Assembly (NCBI RefSeq): GCF_033807715.1
Contig: NC_084606.1
Coordinates: forward strand, 39,963,848 to 40,027,847
From: Cololabis saira
Lineage: Eukaryota; Chordata; Actinopteri; Beloniformes; Belonidae
Direction of reading: 5' to 3'
Length of the DNA: 64,000 nucleotides
Of this stretch, positions 9,917 through 22,083 are shown piece after piece; within the stretch, counting starts at the first letter, position 1; each line of letters starts with the position of its first letter. Both the position numbers and the translations under genes were made by a program. The notes beneath the pieces are model-generated. The model did no database searches. It had not been told where the DNA came from and worked only from the letters and a program-made list of their open reading frames with translations.

Positions 9917-10777
9917 CAGGGGATCCATTCAAATGTCAAGAATCCATTTGATTCTCATTCTTAAGATTCAGAAGCCATTATCCAGATTTGAGTCGATCCG
10001 ATTTGATTCCGATATTGATTTGGGTTAGTGTTATTAAAAATGTTTTTTGAGCTGCTGCATGAATTATATGACTGAAGTTCTGCAACATATTAATACTAGT
10101 ATTATATTGAGATTAAACAACAAGTATTGCAGCTAATGATGCTGTAAGGACCAATCAGCTCCCAGAATGCTGATAGAACTACTTTCAGAAACATCGTGGG
10201 TCAGAATTACCAAACAGATCCAGGGAGGAAACAGAGACGGATGAAATCAGTTTTATTTTTTCCTACATTGTTTAATTTTTTCGGTTTTACAGTTTTGAGG
10301 ATTTGGTTTTTAAAATTGAACCCCAAGACAGTATACAGGACTGTCTCAGAAAATTTGAATATTGTGATAAAGTTCTTTATTTTCTGTAATGCAATTACAA
10401 AAACAAAAATGTCATACATTCTGGATTCATTACAAATCAACTGAAATATTGCAAGCCTTTTATTATTTTAATATTGCTGATCATGGCTTACAGCTTAAGA
10501 AAACTCAAATATCCTATCTCAAAAAATTAGAATATTCTGGGAATCTTAATCTTAAACTGTTAAACCTTTAAACATATTTAAGGGCAAAAATATGGCACTA
10601 GTTATTCTGGTGTCCAACATTCCTTTTTTCTGCCATAAACAAAAAAATACAAAAAGTTGTAATGTAATGATGAGGAAAAAATAAATAAATATCGATCTTT
10701 AGACATATGAATCGATTTTTAGGAATTAATATGAGAATCGCTTTAGAATGGGAAAATCGATCTTTTCAACACAGGCC
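9917..10777 (+). mobile_element. AGGGCTGGGGATC-family element, copy 2, with a mariner half inside
   Basis: Starts within the terminus (GCAGGGGATCCATTC) and ends CTTTTCAACACAGGCC. It matches copy 1 closely outside 10336-10558, where a mariner MITE half is inserted. Confidence 0.7.
10336..10558 (+). mobile_element. Half copy of the CAGGACTGTCTC mariner MITE
   Basis: Begins CAGGACTGTCTCAGAAAATT after TA (10334-10335) and runs to CTTAATCTTAAACTG at the centre of the palindrome, where it stops. The second arm is missing. Confidence 0.75.
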
Positions 10778-11033
10778 TATTCAGATGATTCTTCATTATC
10801 TTTATCATCGACATTAAGTGGTTTGGTTCAACACTCCACCACTACTTTACTCATTTCAACATCTGAAAGTACAGACCAAGCAGAAGTAATTGAGTACAGG
10901 TTGTTTTCAACTGTCAGAACAGAAATTAATCTCCTCACCAAGTCTTTACATTTTGTACAAATGAAGTCCAGCAAATGTTGTATTCAAATGTGTGTTTTAA
11001 ATGACCTAAATAAAATGCAGAAGTGGAACTTGT

Positions 11034-12026
11034 AACCCTGCGTTCACACTGAAAGCGTCACAGGCGTCATAGGCGTCTGGCTGCCATTCATTGTCAATGA
11101 AAAACGGGCGTCGAGAGGCGGCGGGGGCGGCGGGAGCGGCAGGAGCGTCGGGCGGCGGGCGCGGCGCGTCAATTTGAAAGTTGAAAAATCTGAACTTTAT
11201 GCAAATGAGCAGCGGCGACGCCGAGGCGTCGTCCAATCCCACACCAGGATTCCCGAAGCGAGAACTCTCAATGCAGATTGTACTTTCATGTACACACAAA
11301 CGTACACTGATTCACGCGTACAGGAGCAGAGCTGTGCACTAACAAACTTATTTTATCAGGAATTAATATATTTCATCCAACAAAATGACATTTTGCTGGT
11401 TTGACTGCCGTTTTTCCCTGAACTGATCACGTGAAACATGTATCTGATGGGTGAGGAGCTGGATGGTCCCAACGATTTTATTTGCTACATTGATCCAACG
11501 AAAACATTATTAAAACCCGTGCTTATTAATCACAAAACACTGGTTAAACATCATGACTAAATCCGCTCCGACCCGGTGTGTCAGTGTTCACCGCACAGAC
11601 TGCAGCTTCGCCTGAATTATGGTGCGGTGCGGTGTGCGTCGCCGCGTACCCTACGCCGTAGGTTCTGCGTTGGTGTGACGCGGAACCATAAATCAGCCTA
11701 GGCGGATTCATGGTTCACCGGGAGTGGGCTCTGACGGTTGATGTTGATCCGCCGACCAAACTTGTTAAGGAGCATCAAACTCCCTCTTATCTACGCGGAA
11801 ATAACGCTTAGATATAAAGAAGGCGTCCCAAAGTGTGATCTATGGTGAAATAGGAAACTGAAGATGTGTAGGCTGTTCCCACTGTTCCTTTCAGTTCTGC
11901 AGCGCAGCTTGAAACCACGCCCACCCCCGCCCCGCTGCAGGCACTGATGTTTTCAGTGTGAATGCACCAAGCGGCGAGATGCTGGCGTCGGGACTCCCAT
12001 GACGCTTTCAGTGTGAACGAGGGGTT
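11034..12026. mobile_element. TTCACACTGAAAGCGTC-family element with inserted palindromic MITE
   Basis: Ends TGCGTTCACACTGAAAGCGTC and GACGCTTTCAGTGTGAACGA are inverted repeats. Internal blocks such as ATGCAAATGAGCAGCGGCGA are shared with a partial second copy at 28915-29250. Palindromic MITE P2 lies inside at 11612-11702. Confidence 0.7.
11612..11702. repeat. Palindromic MITE copy P2
   Basis: Opens GAATTATGGTGCGG, centre GCGTCGCCGCGTACCCTACG, closes GACGCGGAACCATAAATCAG. The first arm is degenerate. Confidence 0.7.
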
Positions 12027-12389
12027 AAACAAGTCCAGCCTTTCTGCTTTGATGGGACGTACGAGGGAACGAGGTGCTGCTGATCAGGACTCATTGATCG
12101 GCAGATTAGCCGACGCTAAACAGGAAACAAGTCAGCAGCTGCTGCTTTCCATCCATGGAGGAAGAATTAAAGGAGGTTTCAAACTACATGTTAGGAGCTC
12201 TTCTTTTAGAGTGTGGAGGTTTATTCCTGCAGGAGACGAGAGCACAGCTGCTGGTGGTTAGCACCGTCACCCCACAGCTAGAGGCGTCGGTTCCCGCTGC
12301 AATGACCCCAAAGCTGAACGTGGGGAGGAGGTTTTTAACCTGCAGTCGCCACGTCATCCGGCTCACACTGACCACGGTTACATGATGTT

Positions 12390-12975
12390 TTTTAATTCGG
12401 AATTAATTATTCCGAATTAAATAATTCAGAATTAAACTATTTTCCTTCGAGTTTACATGGAAATAGTAATTCTGAATTGAGGTTTACATGGAAAACACGT
12501 TTGATCGGCTTTATCCAATTCCTCTCCAGGTCTGGGGGTTGGGAAGGTTCTGATTGGATAGGGGGGGGACCGGAAGTTAAACTACCGGAAGAAAAACTAA
12601 CTTACAACTTTGAAAAGCTCACAATTTTGATGTTTCCTGTTTCCATCGGTTCTTTTAATTATTTCTATTTCTTAAATAAATGGTCTCTGCTCTTGACCAG
12701 TGTTTACTGCGCGCTGCCATCTTGAAACTTTGTTTGGAAAACCAGCCCAGCGTGGAATATAAGATCATGGAGACAGACGGGCGAGGGAACGAGCAGAAAG
12801 AAAGACCGGAATTCACTTAAAGAGGAATGAGTGGATACATGATCTGGAATTATTCTATTCTGATTTAAAATCAGAATAAACCAGCCACTTACTTCAGAAT
12901 TAAGTTTAATTTGGAATGGCCATTTTCATTTGGAATTAGGTGTTTAGATGGTAATTTTTACTCATTTTAAATCGG
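12390..12975. repeat. AATTCGGAATTAA-rich MITE-like region
   Basis: Imperfect inverted segments TTAATTCGGAATTAATTATT near the start and TTTAATTTGGAATGG / TTTAAATCGGATTTAATTTT near the end suggest a non-autonomous element, but the boundaries are unclear. 12027-12389 shows nothing recognisable. Confidence 0.4.
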
Positions 12976-13245
12976 ATTTAATTTTAGCAGCGGGCCCCGC
13001 CCGGGAGATTATTTTCTTCTTTGTGGCACCACTTGGTTCATATTAGGTATAAAGCATTGTATAATATGTTGTGCTGAGATTTTCACACTCTGTTAACATT
13101 AAAACAAAAATTGCAAGTGAATTTCCAAATGTATTTTGGGTAAAATGGTTCGTCATCAACAGCCGTCTATCAACGTCATACGTCATCATCGATCACTTGT
13201 CAACAGAGCAGTAATCCTACAGCCTAAACATGAACGGGAGTTAGA

Positions 13246-13452
13246 AACACAAAAGTGGAGTGATAAAATGCAAAGAAAAAGAAAAAAAGGACCAAGAAAA
13301 ATCCAAATTGTCCAAGCTAGACACATATTTTGTTGGCCCTAATCCTCCTCCTGTGGGAGATGAACCTGACGTTGTTAGCAGGGATTCATCCCCGGGCTGC
13401 CCAAAAGCTGCATCATGGTCAGGGAGCAGGTTTACAGGTAGCTTCAGTTAGA
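13246..13452 (+). pseudogene. Possible N-terminus of a hAT (TTF/ZMYM-like) transposase
   Basis: Frame from about 13260 reads KCKEKEKKDQEKSKLSKLDT then YFVGPNPPPVGDEPD. A Lys/Glu-rich start followed by LSKLDxYF is typical of the leader before the TTF zinc finger in some hAT-derived proteins. No zinc finger or catalytic region follows, so it is a fragment. The assignment is tentative. Confidence 0.35.
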
Positions 13453-13589
13453 ACAATTACAGACACACACTAGCAGCAAGAACATGCGAGTTGGTGGTAA
13501 ATTGTTGCTATAGTAGCCCGGCCGCCTAGCTTATTTCCTTCCCTGTCTCTCGGCTGTAGCGATGATAATAGGGACTCAGCAGCTGCAAA

Positions 13590-13660
13590 GGGCCCGGTCA
13601 TATGCCCCGCCCCCGGTCATATGCCCCGCCCCCCGATCATATGCCCCACCCCCCGACCCG
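13590..13660. repeat. Three tandem units GGTCATATGCCCCGCCCCC
   Basis: Three roughly 20-bp units in a row, differing by one or two bases. Confidence 0.7.
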
Positions 13661-14130
13661 CTCTGAGATGTTCCTCTACTGGATCCCCCAACCGTAAACC
13701 ATCAATATCTCACAGGAACAAGGCAACGGCAGGTTTGCATGGACGTCCCCCCATGAGAGCAGCTGAGATTGAGGTCAGAGGTCAAAGATCAAGAGCGTGA
13801 TATGTTTTGGTCGTGTCCTGCCCTGGTAAATTATTGGCCCTCCATCTTTAAAACATTGTCAGAAGAAGCTCTGAATATTGATTTTCAACCCGATGCTGCT
13901 ATGGCCATATTCGGTACTACAGGTATTAGACATACAACATTAAACAAAAGCTATAAAAATATAACAACATTTACAACGCTGCTTGAAAAAGAAGATTATT
14001 ATTGTATTCGAAGTCAAAAAATCCAATCCAAAGTATCTTTATATTCTCTCAGGTGGTCCAGGGACACATTTTTCTCTGTCTGGGATCCGGTGTTACTGTA
14101 TATCAGTGAGTTTAGAGTTGTGCCCACTTA

Positions 14131-14833
14131 TGGCGCTTTTCCACTAGTACCTACTCAGCGCAACTCCAACCCACTCGCACTCGTTTCTTTTCAATACCCA
14201 GATCAGAAGTAGGAGGTTGGAGTGAAGCTGTTGTGACGTATTTGATTGTGTATCTAAATGAAGAAGACAACAACACTAAAGATGTAGAACCTGGAGGAGA
14301 TGATAGATGTGCTGCTGGGTCTGTGGCTTGTGTTCAACATCAAGTTAAAAATGAGAGAGAGAGAAGCTTCAAGTGGCGACTCTTTTTTTTTTGTTAGTTT
14401 GTCTCAGCGCTGCTGAAAAGTCAGCTGGAGCCGTGAGCAGCTATGAAGAGACAGAGCTCCTGGTAGATCTGGTCGTTCCTTATCTCCGTCTAGATCCCTT
14501 TTTAATTATCTCCTCAGCACCAGGTTTATGAACATCTGCACCTCAGAGTTGGATCACCAAACAGACTTTTGCTGCCGTTGCTGGTTGAATAAAATGAACC
14601 AGAATCTGTCAGTCTCTTTCTCTGATTTCCTCCTCCTGACTCAGACGCCTGACTCCAACCCCCCGACCAATCGGTGGCCTGTAGTGTGATGATGTCAGAT
14701 ACAGCCGACTCAGCCGCTTAGAACCTCGGCAGAATAGTTACAGAAAAGTATCTACTCGGCACGTTAGACCCCTAGTGGAGAAGCTGGAAACCTGGGCCAG
14801 TCGAATCGCGCTGGTACTAGTGGAAAACCGCCA
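14131..14833. mobile_element. Harbinger-like MITE (TGGYGCTTTTCCACTAGTACC family), TSD TTA
   Basis: Ends TGGCGCTTTTCCACTAGTAC and GTACTAGTGGAAAACCGCCA, flanked by TTA at 14128-14130 and 14834-14836. The 3-bp TTA duplication fits PIF/Harbinger. Same family at 24044, 34251 and 40048. Confidence 0.85.
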
Positions 14834-14972
14834 TTAGCTGCCACAGAGCAGCCACTTTACACTGGTATTTGAGATGTGACTTCATCCATGTGAATTGTGT
14901 TTTGTTTAGTGCACAGCTTCAATGTTGATAGGCCATATTTTCCTTTTGTGTTGTGTATTTTGTGTATGTATA

Positions 14973-15339
14973 CAGGACTGTCTCAGTAAATTAGAATATT
15001 GTGATAAAGTTCTTTATTTTCTGTAATGCAATTAAAAAAACAAAAATGTCATACATTCTGGATTCATTACAAATCAACTGAAATATTGCAAGCCTTTTAT
15101 TATTTGAATATTGATGATTATGGTTTACAGTTTAAGATTAAGATTCCCAGAATATTCTAATTTTTTTAGATAGGATATTTGAGTTTTCTTAAGCTGTAAA
15201 CCATGATCAGCAATATTAAAATAATAAAAGGCTTGCAATATTTCAGTTGATTTGTAATGAATCCATAATGTATGACATTTTTGTTTTTGTAATTGCATTA
15301 ATGAAAATCACAATATTCTAATTTTCTGAGACAGTCCTG
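14973..15339. mobile_element. Tc1/mariner-type MITE, 367 bp, TA target sites
   Basis: CAGGACTGTCTCAGTAAATT to the complementary GAGACAGTCCTG, TA at both sides. Complete, non-coding, near-perfect inverted repeat. Confidence 0.9.
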
Positions 15340-15615
15340 TATATGCATATGTGCATGTTAAACTGCTCTATTCATCATTGGTCTATGTTTTTTATTTTCA
15401 TAAAATTTTCCAATTGTGTTGGTTAGGTGTCCAACCTGTTCAGGGCATGGGAGGGCAGGGGTGTTAAAATATAAAAATGAGCATTGTAATCCTTTTGTGT
15501 CTGTATCCATATGCTATTAATGCTCAATAATAAATAAAATAAAAAATAATAATATATTATAAATAAAATATAAATAAATATAAAATATAAAATAATAAAG
15601 ATGAAGAGCGTGTAC

Positions 15616-15721
15616 CTTCAGGCAGGCAGGTGAGCTGGTTCCTCCTCAGGTTCAGGTCCCTCAGACACTCCAGCTGGCCGAGCTCGGCCGGCAGCCTCTG
15701 TAGCTCGTTGCAGCTCACGTC
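15616..15721 (-). CDS. lrch4: lrch4 LRR exon
   Basis: Minus-strand exon of 106 nt between CTCCTCCCAG| and |GTACAC. Starts in phase 0 with DVSCNELQRLPAELGQLECL, then RDLNLRRNQLTCLPE, ending in phase 1. Two LRR units with the SDS22-like LxxLxLxxNxLxxLP pattern. The matching segment of human LRCH4 has the same LRR spacing. It joins in frame to 15800 upstream and 9883 downstream; the downstream intron of about 5.7 kb holds L1, MITE and hAT debris. Confidence 0.95.
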
Positions 15722-15799
15722 CTGGGAGGAGCATGAGCTGTGTCAGTCAGCACTTATGCAACAACTGTGCAGGAGCAGAGCGGCGTTTGTGTGTCCTAC

Positions 15800-15929
15800 C
15801 AGCTGCCGGAGGTGTGTGAGGGAGTAGACGGAGGACGGCAGGGAGGACAGCTTGTTGTTGCTGACGATCAGCACGCGCAGGAGGGGCAGCTGGAACACCG
15901 ACGGGGGTAACCCGGAGAGAAGGTTCCGG
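15800..15929 (-). CDS. lrch4: lrch4 LRR exon
   Basis: Minus-strand exon of 130 nt between TCTCTCCACAG| and |GTAGGA. One base completes a Ser codon, then RNLLSGLPPSVFQLPLLRVL, IVSNNKLSSLPSSVYSLTHL and RQL, ending in phase 0. VLIVSNNKL is a strongly conserved LRCH repeat. Only 78 bp separates it from the next exon (15616-15721), while the upstream intron is about 7.6 kb and full of transposons. Confidence 0.95.
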
Positions 15930-15940
15930 CTGTGGAGAGA

Positions 15941-16394
15941 ACAGAAACAGATGTTTCAGGAGTGGGAGAGGATCTTTCACACCAGCTGGGATATCAGGTG
16001 GTTGCGAAAGGCAGCGGCGCTGCCTCAAGTGTCACAATAACAAGAGACGACGGCGTGGAGGGGTGGGAAGTGTCCCAAGCATCTCTGGGTATATGGAGGT
16101 CTGGAAAAGATTTCTCTTCTTCCTGGTCGGACTAAACAATATGGAGCTAAAACAGTCTAATAAGTAACAAATGCACACACCCATCCACAAATGCACAGGA
16201 CAAGATCCACAAATGCACAGATTTGCAAATGCACAGAACAATTCACACGTGCGTAGGACAAGATACACAAATGTATTTTTGATGCACACACAAATATAAC
16301 CTGATTCACAAACGGTTATACGGTGCAGATGTTCATAAACCTCGTGATGAGGAGAGAATTAAAAAGGGATCTAGACAGGTGATAAGGAACAACC
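15941..16394. other. lrch4 intron with ATGCACA-rich repeats and a MITE fragment
   Basis: 16165-16290 repeats words such as CCACAAATGCACAGGACAAG. 16320-16394 matches the interior of the Harbinger-like MITE family (GTGCAGATGTTCATAAACCT, GAGAATTAAAAAGGGATCTA). No exon seen. Confidence 0.5.
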
Positions 16395-16429
16395 AGGGGT
16401 CGGATTCACAAAACATTAAGAAAAGAAAT

Positions 16430-16461
16430 CGGGCCACGCGGGCACTGTCCCGCGTGGCCCG
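16430..16461. repeat. Perfect GC-rich hairpin
   Basis: 13-bp arms around GGGCCACGCGGG (16431-16442) and its complement (16449-16460) with a 6-nt loop CACTGT, at the edge of a GC-rich block. Confidence 0.85.
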
Positions 16462-16539
16462 GCACTCCCCGCCTCACGGTTTTAACAGCAAAATAGACAC
16501 TGCACATTCTACACTTAATAAATACATTTGACAAGGACA

Positions 16540-17465
16540 CGTAGTTCCGGAGGGGGGGGGGGCTCGATACCTGGCCCTCCCCCTCCCTGTTTTTATGGCA
16601 TTAATCACATGCACTCAACACCAGGGGCGGGAGGGGGTCCCACATCACCCGCGTTCCCTCACCGGCCTGGGATAGGTGGGTCGGGATACCCGGGCCTGGC
16701 GGGGCTCGCCGTGCAGCCTGGGGTGCCTTCTGGCGGTGCTGGACCCCCCCGGGGAGGGGGAAACGGTGCGTGATTGTGTGTCTGTGTCGGTGAGAATGCG
16801 GTATGGAAGGGTCCTGCCATGGAGGATTTGGGCCTCCATTGGCAGGACATCAAAACTTAATAATTTATCAATATTATATTATACAAAGATGGTTATTATT
16901 AATTATTATTATTATTATTATTATTATGTATAGTATATCATATTATTATTAGTATAGATATCGGATAGTTGAATGGATGAATGAATGGGATGCCTGGGTC
17001 TGGGGCCCTCCGTTGTCGGGCCTGCACGGGTGTCGCCTTGTTGGGGGGTTCCCTCTCTCCGGGCCCGTCTCCGGTCCCCCCCGCTGCCTCTGCGGCGGGG
17101 CGCCCCTCTGGTCTTGGAGGGCCACTTTCGTGGGGGGCGGGTGCGCCTGCCCGCGTCGGCGGCCGGGGCGGCTCTGTCTCTCCGGGCAGGCTGGGCCCCT
17201 GCCGGGTGGGGGTCGTTGGCCTGAAGGGTGAGGGCCTCCTGGCCGCGTGTCCGGCCCGGACCGGGTGGCCGGGGATTGCCTGGGTCGCAGTCCGCCGCCG
17301 CGGGCCCCCTCGGCCGCCGCCGGGGGGGGGGGGCCTCGCAGGCGGTGGGTTGCCTCCCTCCTACTTCTCCCCTCTGTGGGGTTGCCGGTGGCCTGGGTTC
17401 CGGGCTCTTCCGTGTCGGCCTCTGGTCTCGCGGGTGGCGGGGTTGCTCCCCCCCCTCCCCCACTA
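16540..17465. repeat. GC-rich dispersed block, class unknown
   Basis: C/G-rich sequence with runs of G and C, interrupted by an AT-rich patch with (TTA)n near 16903-16928. Long open frames occur on both strands in several frames, which is what strong GC bias alone gives. The style is of a dispersed element (5' UTR or satellite) rather than a promoter: no adjacent exon is apparent. Confidence 0.4.
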
Positions 17466-17499
17466 TAGATACACTTCAGGTGGAGCTTTGTTTGGTTTA

Positions 17500-18120
<621 letters not shown>

Positions 18121-18129
18121 AAAAAAAAC

Positions 18130-18330
18130 CTTCTTAAGTGTCACTTTTTTCAGTCAAGTTCAGTCTTAAGAAGAAAAAAAGAGAAGAAGTCATATTCTCC
18201 AAAAAAGTTCTAAGTATTTTCTCAACTTTCTTAAGTTTCTTCTTAAGAAAAAACTTTTCTTAAGAATACCATTTATTCTTGAAATAAAAGTTCTCAAATT
18301 TGTTCCTGACTTTTTTCTTAACTTTAAGAC
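18130..18330. repeat. TTCTTAAG-rich MITE-like segment
   Basis: Repeated TTCTTAAG and CTTAAGAA words. The same words occur at 21290-21430, next to GGTGAATCCGGCCCC, and the inverted counterpart GGGGTCGGATTCACAAAA is at 16395. Confidence 0.5.
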
Positions 18331-18361
18331 AACCTTGACCTGTCTTAAAATGTATTCTGTG

Positions 18362-18365
18362 AAAA

Positions 18366-18402
<37 letters not shown>
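18362..18402. repeat. (TAA)n microsatellite
   Basis: About 13 TAA/AAT units. Confidence 0.9.
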
Positions 18403-18403
<1 letters not shown>

Positions 18404-18808
18404 GACTCTAATATCACCTTTTTCAACACATTTTAGACAAGTTCAGACTAGCATTTTTTATTTATTTTTTTATTTCGATCATGTGCTCAGTATGGTACAC
18501 TCATTCATAACATGTCGTGTAATCATTTGGATCGAAAAGGAGTAGGCTGAAGCTCTGAGCTTATAAATGCCTACCCTTCAAGTAGTAGTAGGTCATAGTT
18601 TAAGGATATACTTTGTAATTAATTAGACAAAGAGCCTGTTAACTGTTTGTTAGCATGTTAGTTAGCGTGGTAGTTAATTATTATTAATTTTCCCCAATAG
18701 TATTTTTTTTTGCACATTAATCTCATCCACCAGAACCTTGAAAAGTTCCTGCATCTCTTTTTCTCCTTTTTCTCCTTCTCCATTTTTAGTGAGTGACTGA
18801 CGGTTAAG

Positions 18809-18940
<132 letters not shown>

Positions 18941-18949
18941 TATATATAG

Positions 18950-19010
<61 letters not shown>

Positions 19011-19018
19011 GTAGTTAG

Positions 19019-19099
<81 letters not shown>

Positions 19100-19140
19100 C
19101 ATATATATACACATATATATATATACATATATATATATAT

Positions 19141-19187
<47 letters not shown>

Positions 19188-19209
19188 GGATATATATATA
19201 TCCACCTTA
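18941..19209. repeat. (AT)n/(ATAC)n array ending in a 28-bp palindrome
   Basis: Long TA-rich array with ACATAT interruptions; its right end, 19182-19209, is a perfect palindrome with arms TAAGGTGGATATAT. Confidence 0.9.
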
Positions 19210-19674
19210 ATATCATATTTCCAGAGTCATTGTGATGGTACATCAACTTCCAACAGGTTTAATGACACCTCTGTCATGGTCTGAGGGAGTCTGTATCACC
19301 TTCACTGGCACTATGTAACTTTGAGGAGCATGGTAGGAACCCTGCCACACTAAAAAACTACAAATCGTTACGACTTTGACTGCTTTACGGCATACGTCAC
19401 TTCCCCCTCCTTCCCGATTCGCAGTCGAGACGAAAATGGGCGGGGCGTGGAGCTCAGAGCTCCTCAGAACCTGTTGCTGCGTTGTGGCTGCCGCAGCTCC
19501 ACACAACAGACGTGGGGAAAAGATCCTAATGGTTCAACTTTTCAACGGTTTCCTGCTCGGAGGCAGAACCACGCAGGCCAAGTATCTGATATAACAAAGT
19601 AAAAGAGTGAAAGAGTCGTCGGCTCGCTTTGGATCGCGGCTGTAACGACCAAACACCGGCTTCCACACAGTAAA

Positions 19675-20328
19675 GCCTGAATTATGGTTCTGCGTTAAAT
19701 CGACGCAGACCTACGGCGTAGGGTACGTGGCGACACGCAACGTACGGTGCGTGTCGCCGCGTACCCTACGCCGTAGGCTCTGCGTCGATTTAACGCAGAA
19801 TAGGGCTGGGCGATATGGACCAAAAGTCATATCTCGATATTTTCTAGCTGAATGGCGATACTCGATATATATCTCGATATTTTTTCTGTGCCTTAATTGG
19901 GGTTTCCCCCAAAGCATTATAGCATAGCATCTCTGTTAGCATCTCTGTTAGCATCTCTGTTAGCTTCATTTTTTTCTGAGGCAAACCATTAAAAAAACAG
20001 TCAGTTTTAATACAAAGCCTCGTGCCAAATGTCACACAGGTTCCTTTATTAACAGAGGTCTGCACAATATCAAAATGTATAAAACAAATGAAACGAAAAT
20101 AAACGGCCTGCATATATAGAATAAAAATGCTTTTTGAATAAAATAAAATAAATATCCCTTTCCTGCATAACAATTAAATTAAAATACACTGTGCAATTAA
20201 TACAATGTAGACAGTAACAGGCAGACTTTTCCACTGAGGTTGACAGTTGTGCAAATAACAAAACATTTGTGCAAATCTCAAATAAAACATTCAAGTCAAT
20301 TTGTCACAAAATAAGCTATATCAAAATC

Positions 20329-20363
<35 letters not shown>

Positions 20364-20480
20364 TAATAAATCGATAAACGATATTGTCTCGTACCATATC
20401 GCGTTTGAAAATATATCGATATATATTAAAATCTCGATATATCGCCCAGCCCTAACGCAGAACCATAATCAGCCTTAAAC
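19675..20480. repeat. Palindromic MITE copy P3, split by a hAT element
   Basis: The left part 19675-19800 runs GAATTATGGTTCTGCGTT through GTAGGGTACG and back to TTTAACGCAGAA. The right end CCATAATCAGCC is at 20463-20474. Between them lies 19801-20454 plus its target duplication. Confidence 0.85.
19801..20454. mobile_element. hAT non-autonomous element, TSD ACGCAGAA
   Basis: Perfect 16-bp termini TAGGGCTGGGCGATAT and complement; ACGCAGAA at 19793-19800 and 20455-20462. Interior is AT-rich with an A30 tract near 20331-20360. Non-coding. The target is the arm of MITE P3. Confidence 0.93.
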
Positions 20481-21270
20481 CACAAACACTCACGCAGACC
20501 GGGTCGGATCAAAACACGGGTTTTATTCCCTACTTCTCCAGCTAAACGCAGTTGCTGGCCAGCTCTCTGCGGTGCAATTAACCCCAATCTTCAGATAAAA
20601 CTAGTTTGTTGAGGAAAAAATATTAACTCTTATTTGTAGCTGCAGAGGAAAAAAATAATCTCACGAGGAAAACAAAAATATTGCTCACGCCTCGGAGCCT
20701 CTTCAACATAATATAGCAGTCAAAAAAAAGAAAAGAGAAGTAAGAGGGATACAAAACATGTACTGTATGTTGTACTATTATACAAATTTATTGAAACACA
20801 TGGCTCTTCAGTAGGGATTAATTATTATTATAATTAATAATAATTAATAATCATTATTTTCTCCATATACCGCTCCCTGGCTTCCTTGTTTAAGGTATCC
20901 CGGTAAATTCCAGTTCCTTTCCAGCAGTTTAACATCTTTTTTTTTGCGTTCTGTCTGTTCACTTGGTGAAACAGAAAAGTGTCCCGTCTCCTCTCATCAA
21001 AACAAATGCAGCGACGGGACAGGATCTTTCCGGCAGTACGCGCTGGTGCTCATGGGAAACGTAGTGTTCTTTCTGGTAAAACACTACCGCTTTTGTCCAA
21101 AAGATGCCGCCAAACTCAGAAAAGCTGAAAGTTACGTTGTGCTGCTTTAAGTAGGAAAAATAAGATTATTTTAGATATTTATTAACTTGTTTTATTATAC
21201 TAGTTGTGTGTGTGACTGATTCTGTGAGCAGTTGACCACTCTTAAATTTCCTTCGGGATTAATAAAGTAA
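20481..21270. other. lrch4 intron, nothing recognised
   Basis: AT-rich spacer with ATTATTAATT repeats near 20815-20865. The short open frame at 20944-21150 shows no family resemblance. Confidence 0.4.
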
Positions 21271-21292
21271 ATCTATCTATCTATCTATCTAA
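21236..21292 (+). mobile_element. LINE 3' tail with (TATC)n
   Basis: AATTTCCTTCGGGATTAATA followed by AAGT and (ATCT)n, the classic L2/CR1-type 3' end of fish LINEs. Confidence 0.65.
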
Positions 21293-21499
21293 GAAATTCC
21301 TAAGAAATGACAGTTCTTAAGACGGTTCTTAAGAAAATATTGAGGAATTGCACTTAAGAACTTTCTTATGAACTTCTTAATTTTAGATCTGAAGACATTT
21401 CTTAAGATCGTTCTTAAGAACATATTGGTGAATCCGGCCCCAGGCTGAGATGAGTAGAGCCGAGTAGGTGCTGGTGGAAAAGTGCCATCAGACAGGTTA

Positions 21500-22081
21500 G
21501 ATGAGATCACAAGACTGAACTCTTAAAGCTTGACGGGGCTGACTGAGCAGGGTTGGTTGCTCCGGAAACTCAAGGTCTGATACAAACTCACTGGCAAAAT
21601 GCATCAGTTTACCTTATACCTGATTACCTGATTGTAAAATACCTGATACACATAGTGTTTTCCATTTAAGCTGCAAAGATCTTTCTGTAGTTGGGTGGAA
21701 ACGTGCAAAACTGCAGATTAACCTATAAAAGGGAACTTGAATGTACAGCAACATATCTTTCTACATGATCTACAGCCATCAGTCCAGCTTCACTCAGTTA
21801 AGCTTGGTTGGTGATACCAGCGTAAATAAGTCAGCTGTGCTGCTAAAGGCTTTACTGATGACCATTTTAATGCGTTTCCACGTTAGCTGGCTCAGCGCTA
21901 AATCAGATCAACTCAATGCTGAGGGCTGGACAGACTTCACTGCGTCTGGGGACGGACTTTTGGAGAATATATACATTTTAATCTTTACAGACTGATCAAC
22001 GGCATAAAGGCGTACAAATGTAATTTACATGCATTGTCAAACAACGTGAGATTCTTTATTTCTAAACCATCAGTGCTGAGG
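21500..22081. other. lrch4 intron, nothing recognised
   Basis: No exon, repeat or element identified in this stretch. Confidence 0.4.
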
Positions 22082-22083
22082 AC

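Larger units (their letters stand above)
13768..15600 (+). mobile_element. L1-type LINE ORF2 C-terminus and 3' UTR, with two nested MITEs
   Basis: 13780-14020 encodes DMFWSCPALVNYWPSIFKTL and AMAIFGTTG, the C-terminal cysteine-type region of fish L1 ORF2. The element resumes after a Harbinger-like MITE (14131-14833) and again after a mariner MITE (14973-15339), and finishes with (TAAA)n-rich sequence to about 15600. It lies in the lrch4 intron, opposite in orientation to lrch4. Dead relic. Confidence 0.6.

Noticed and set aside
12477..12725. 82-aa plus-strand frame
   Set aside because: Lies in an AATTC-rich MITE-like region; no domain.
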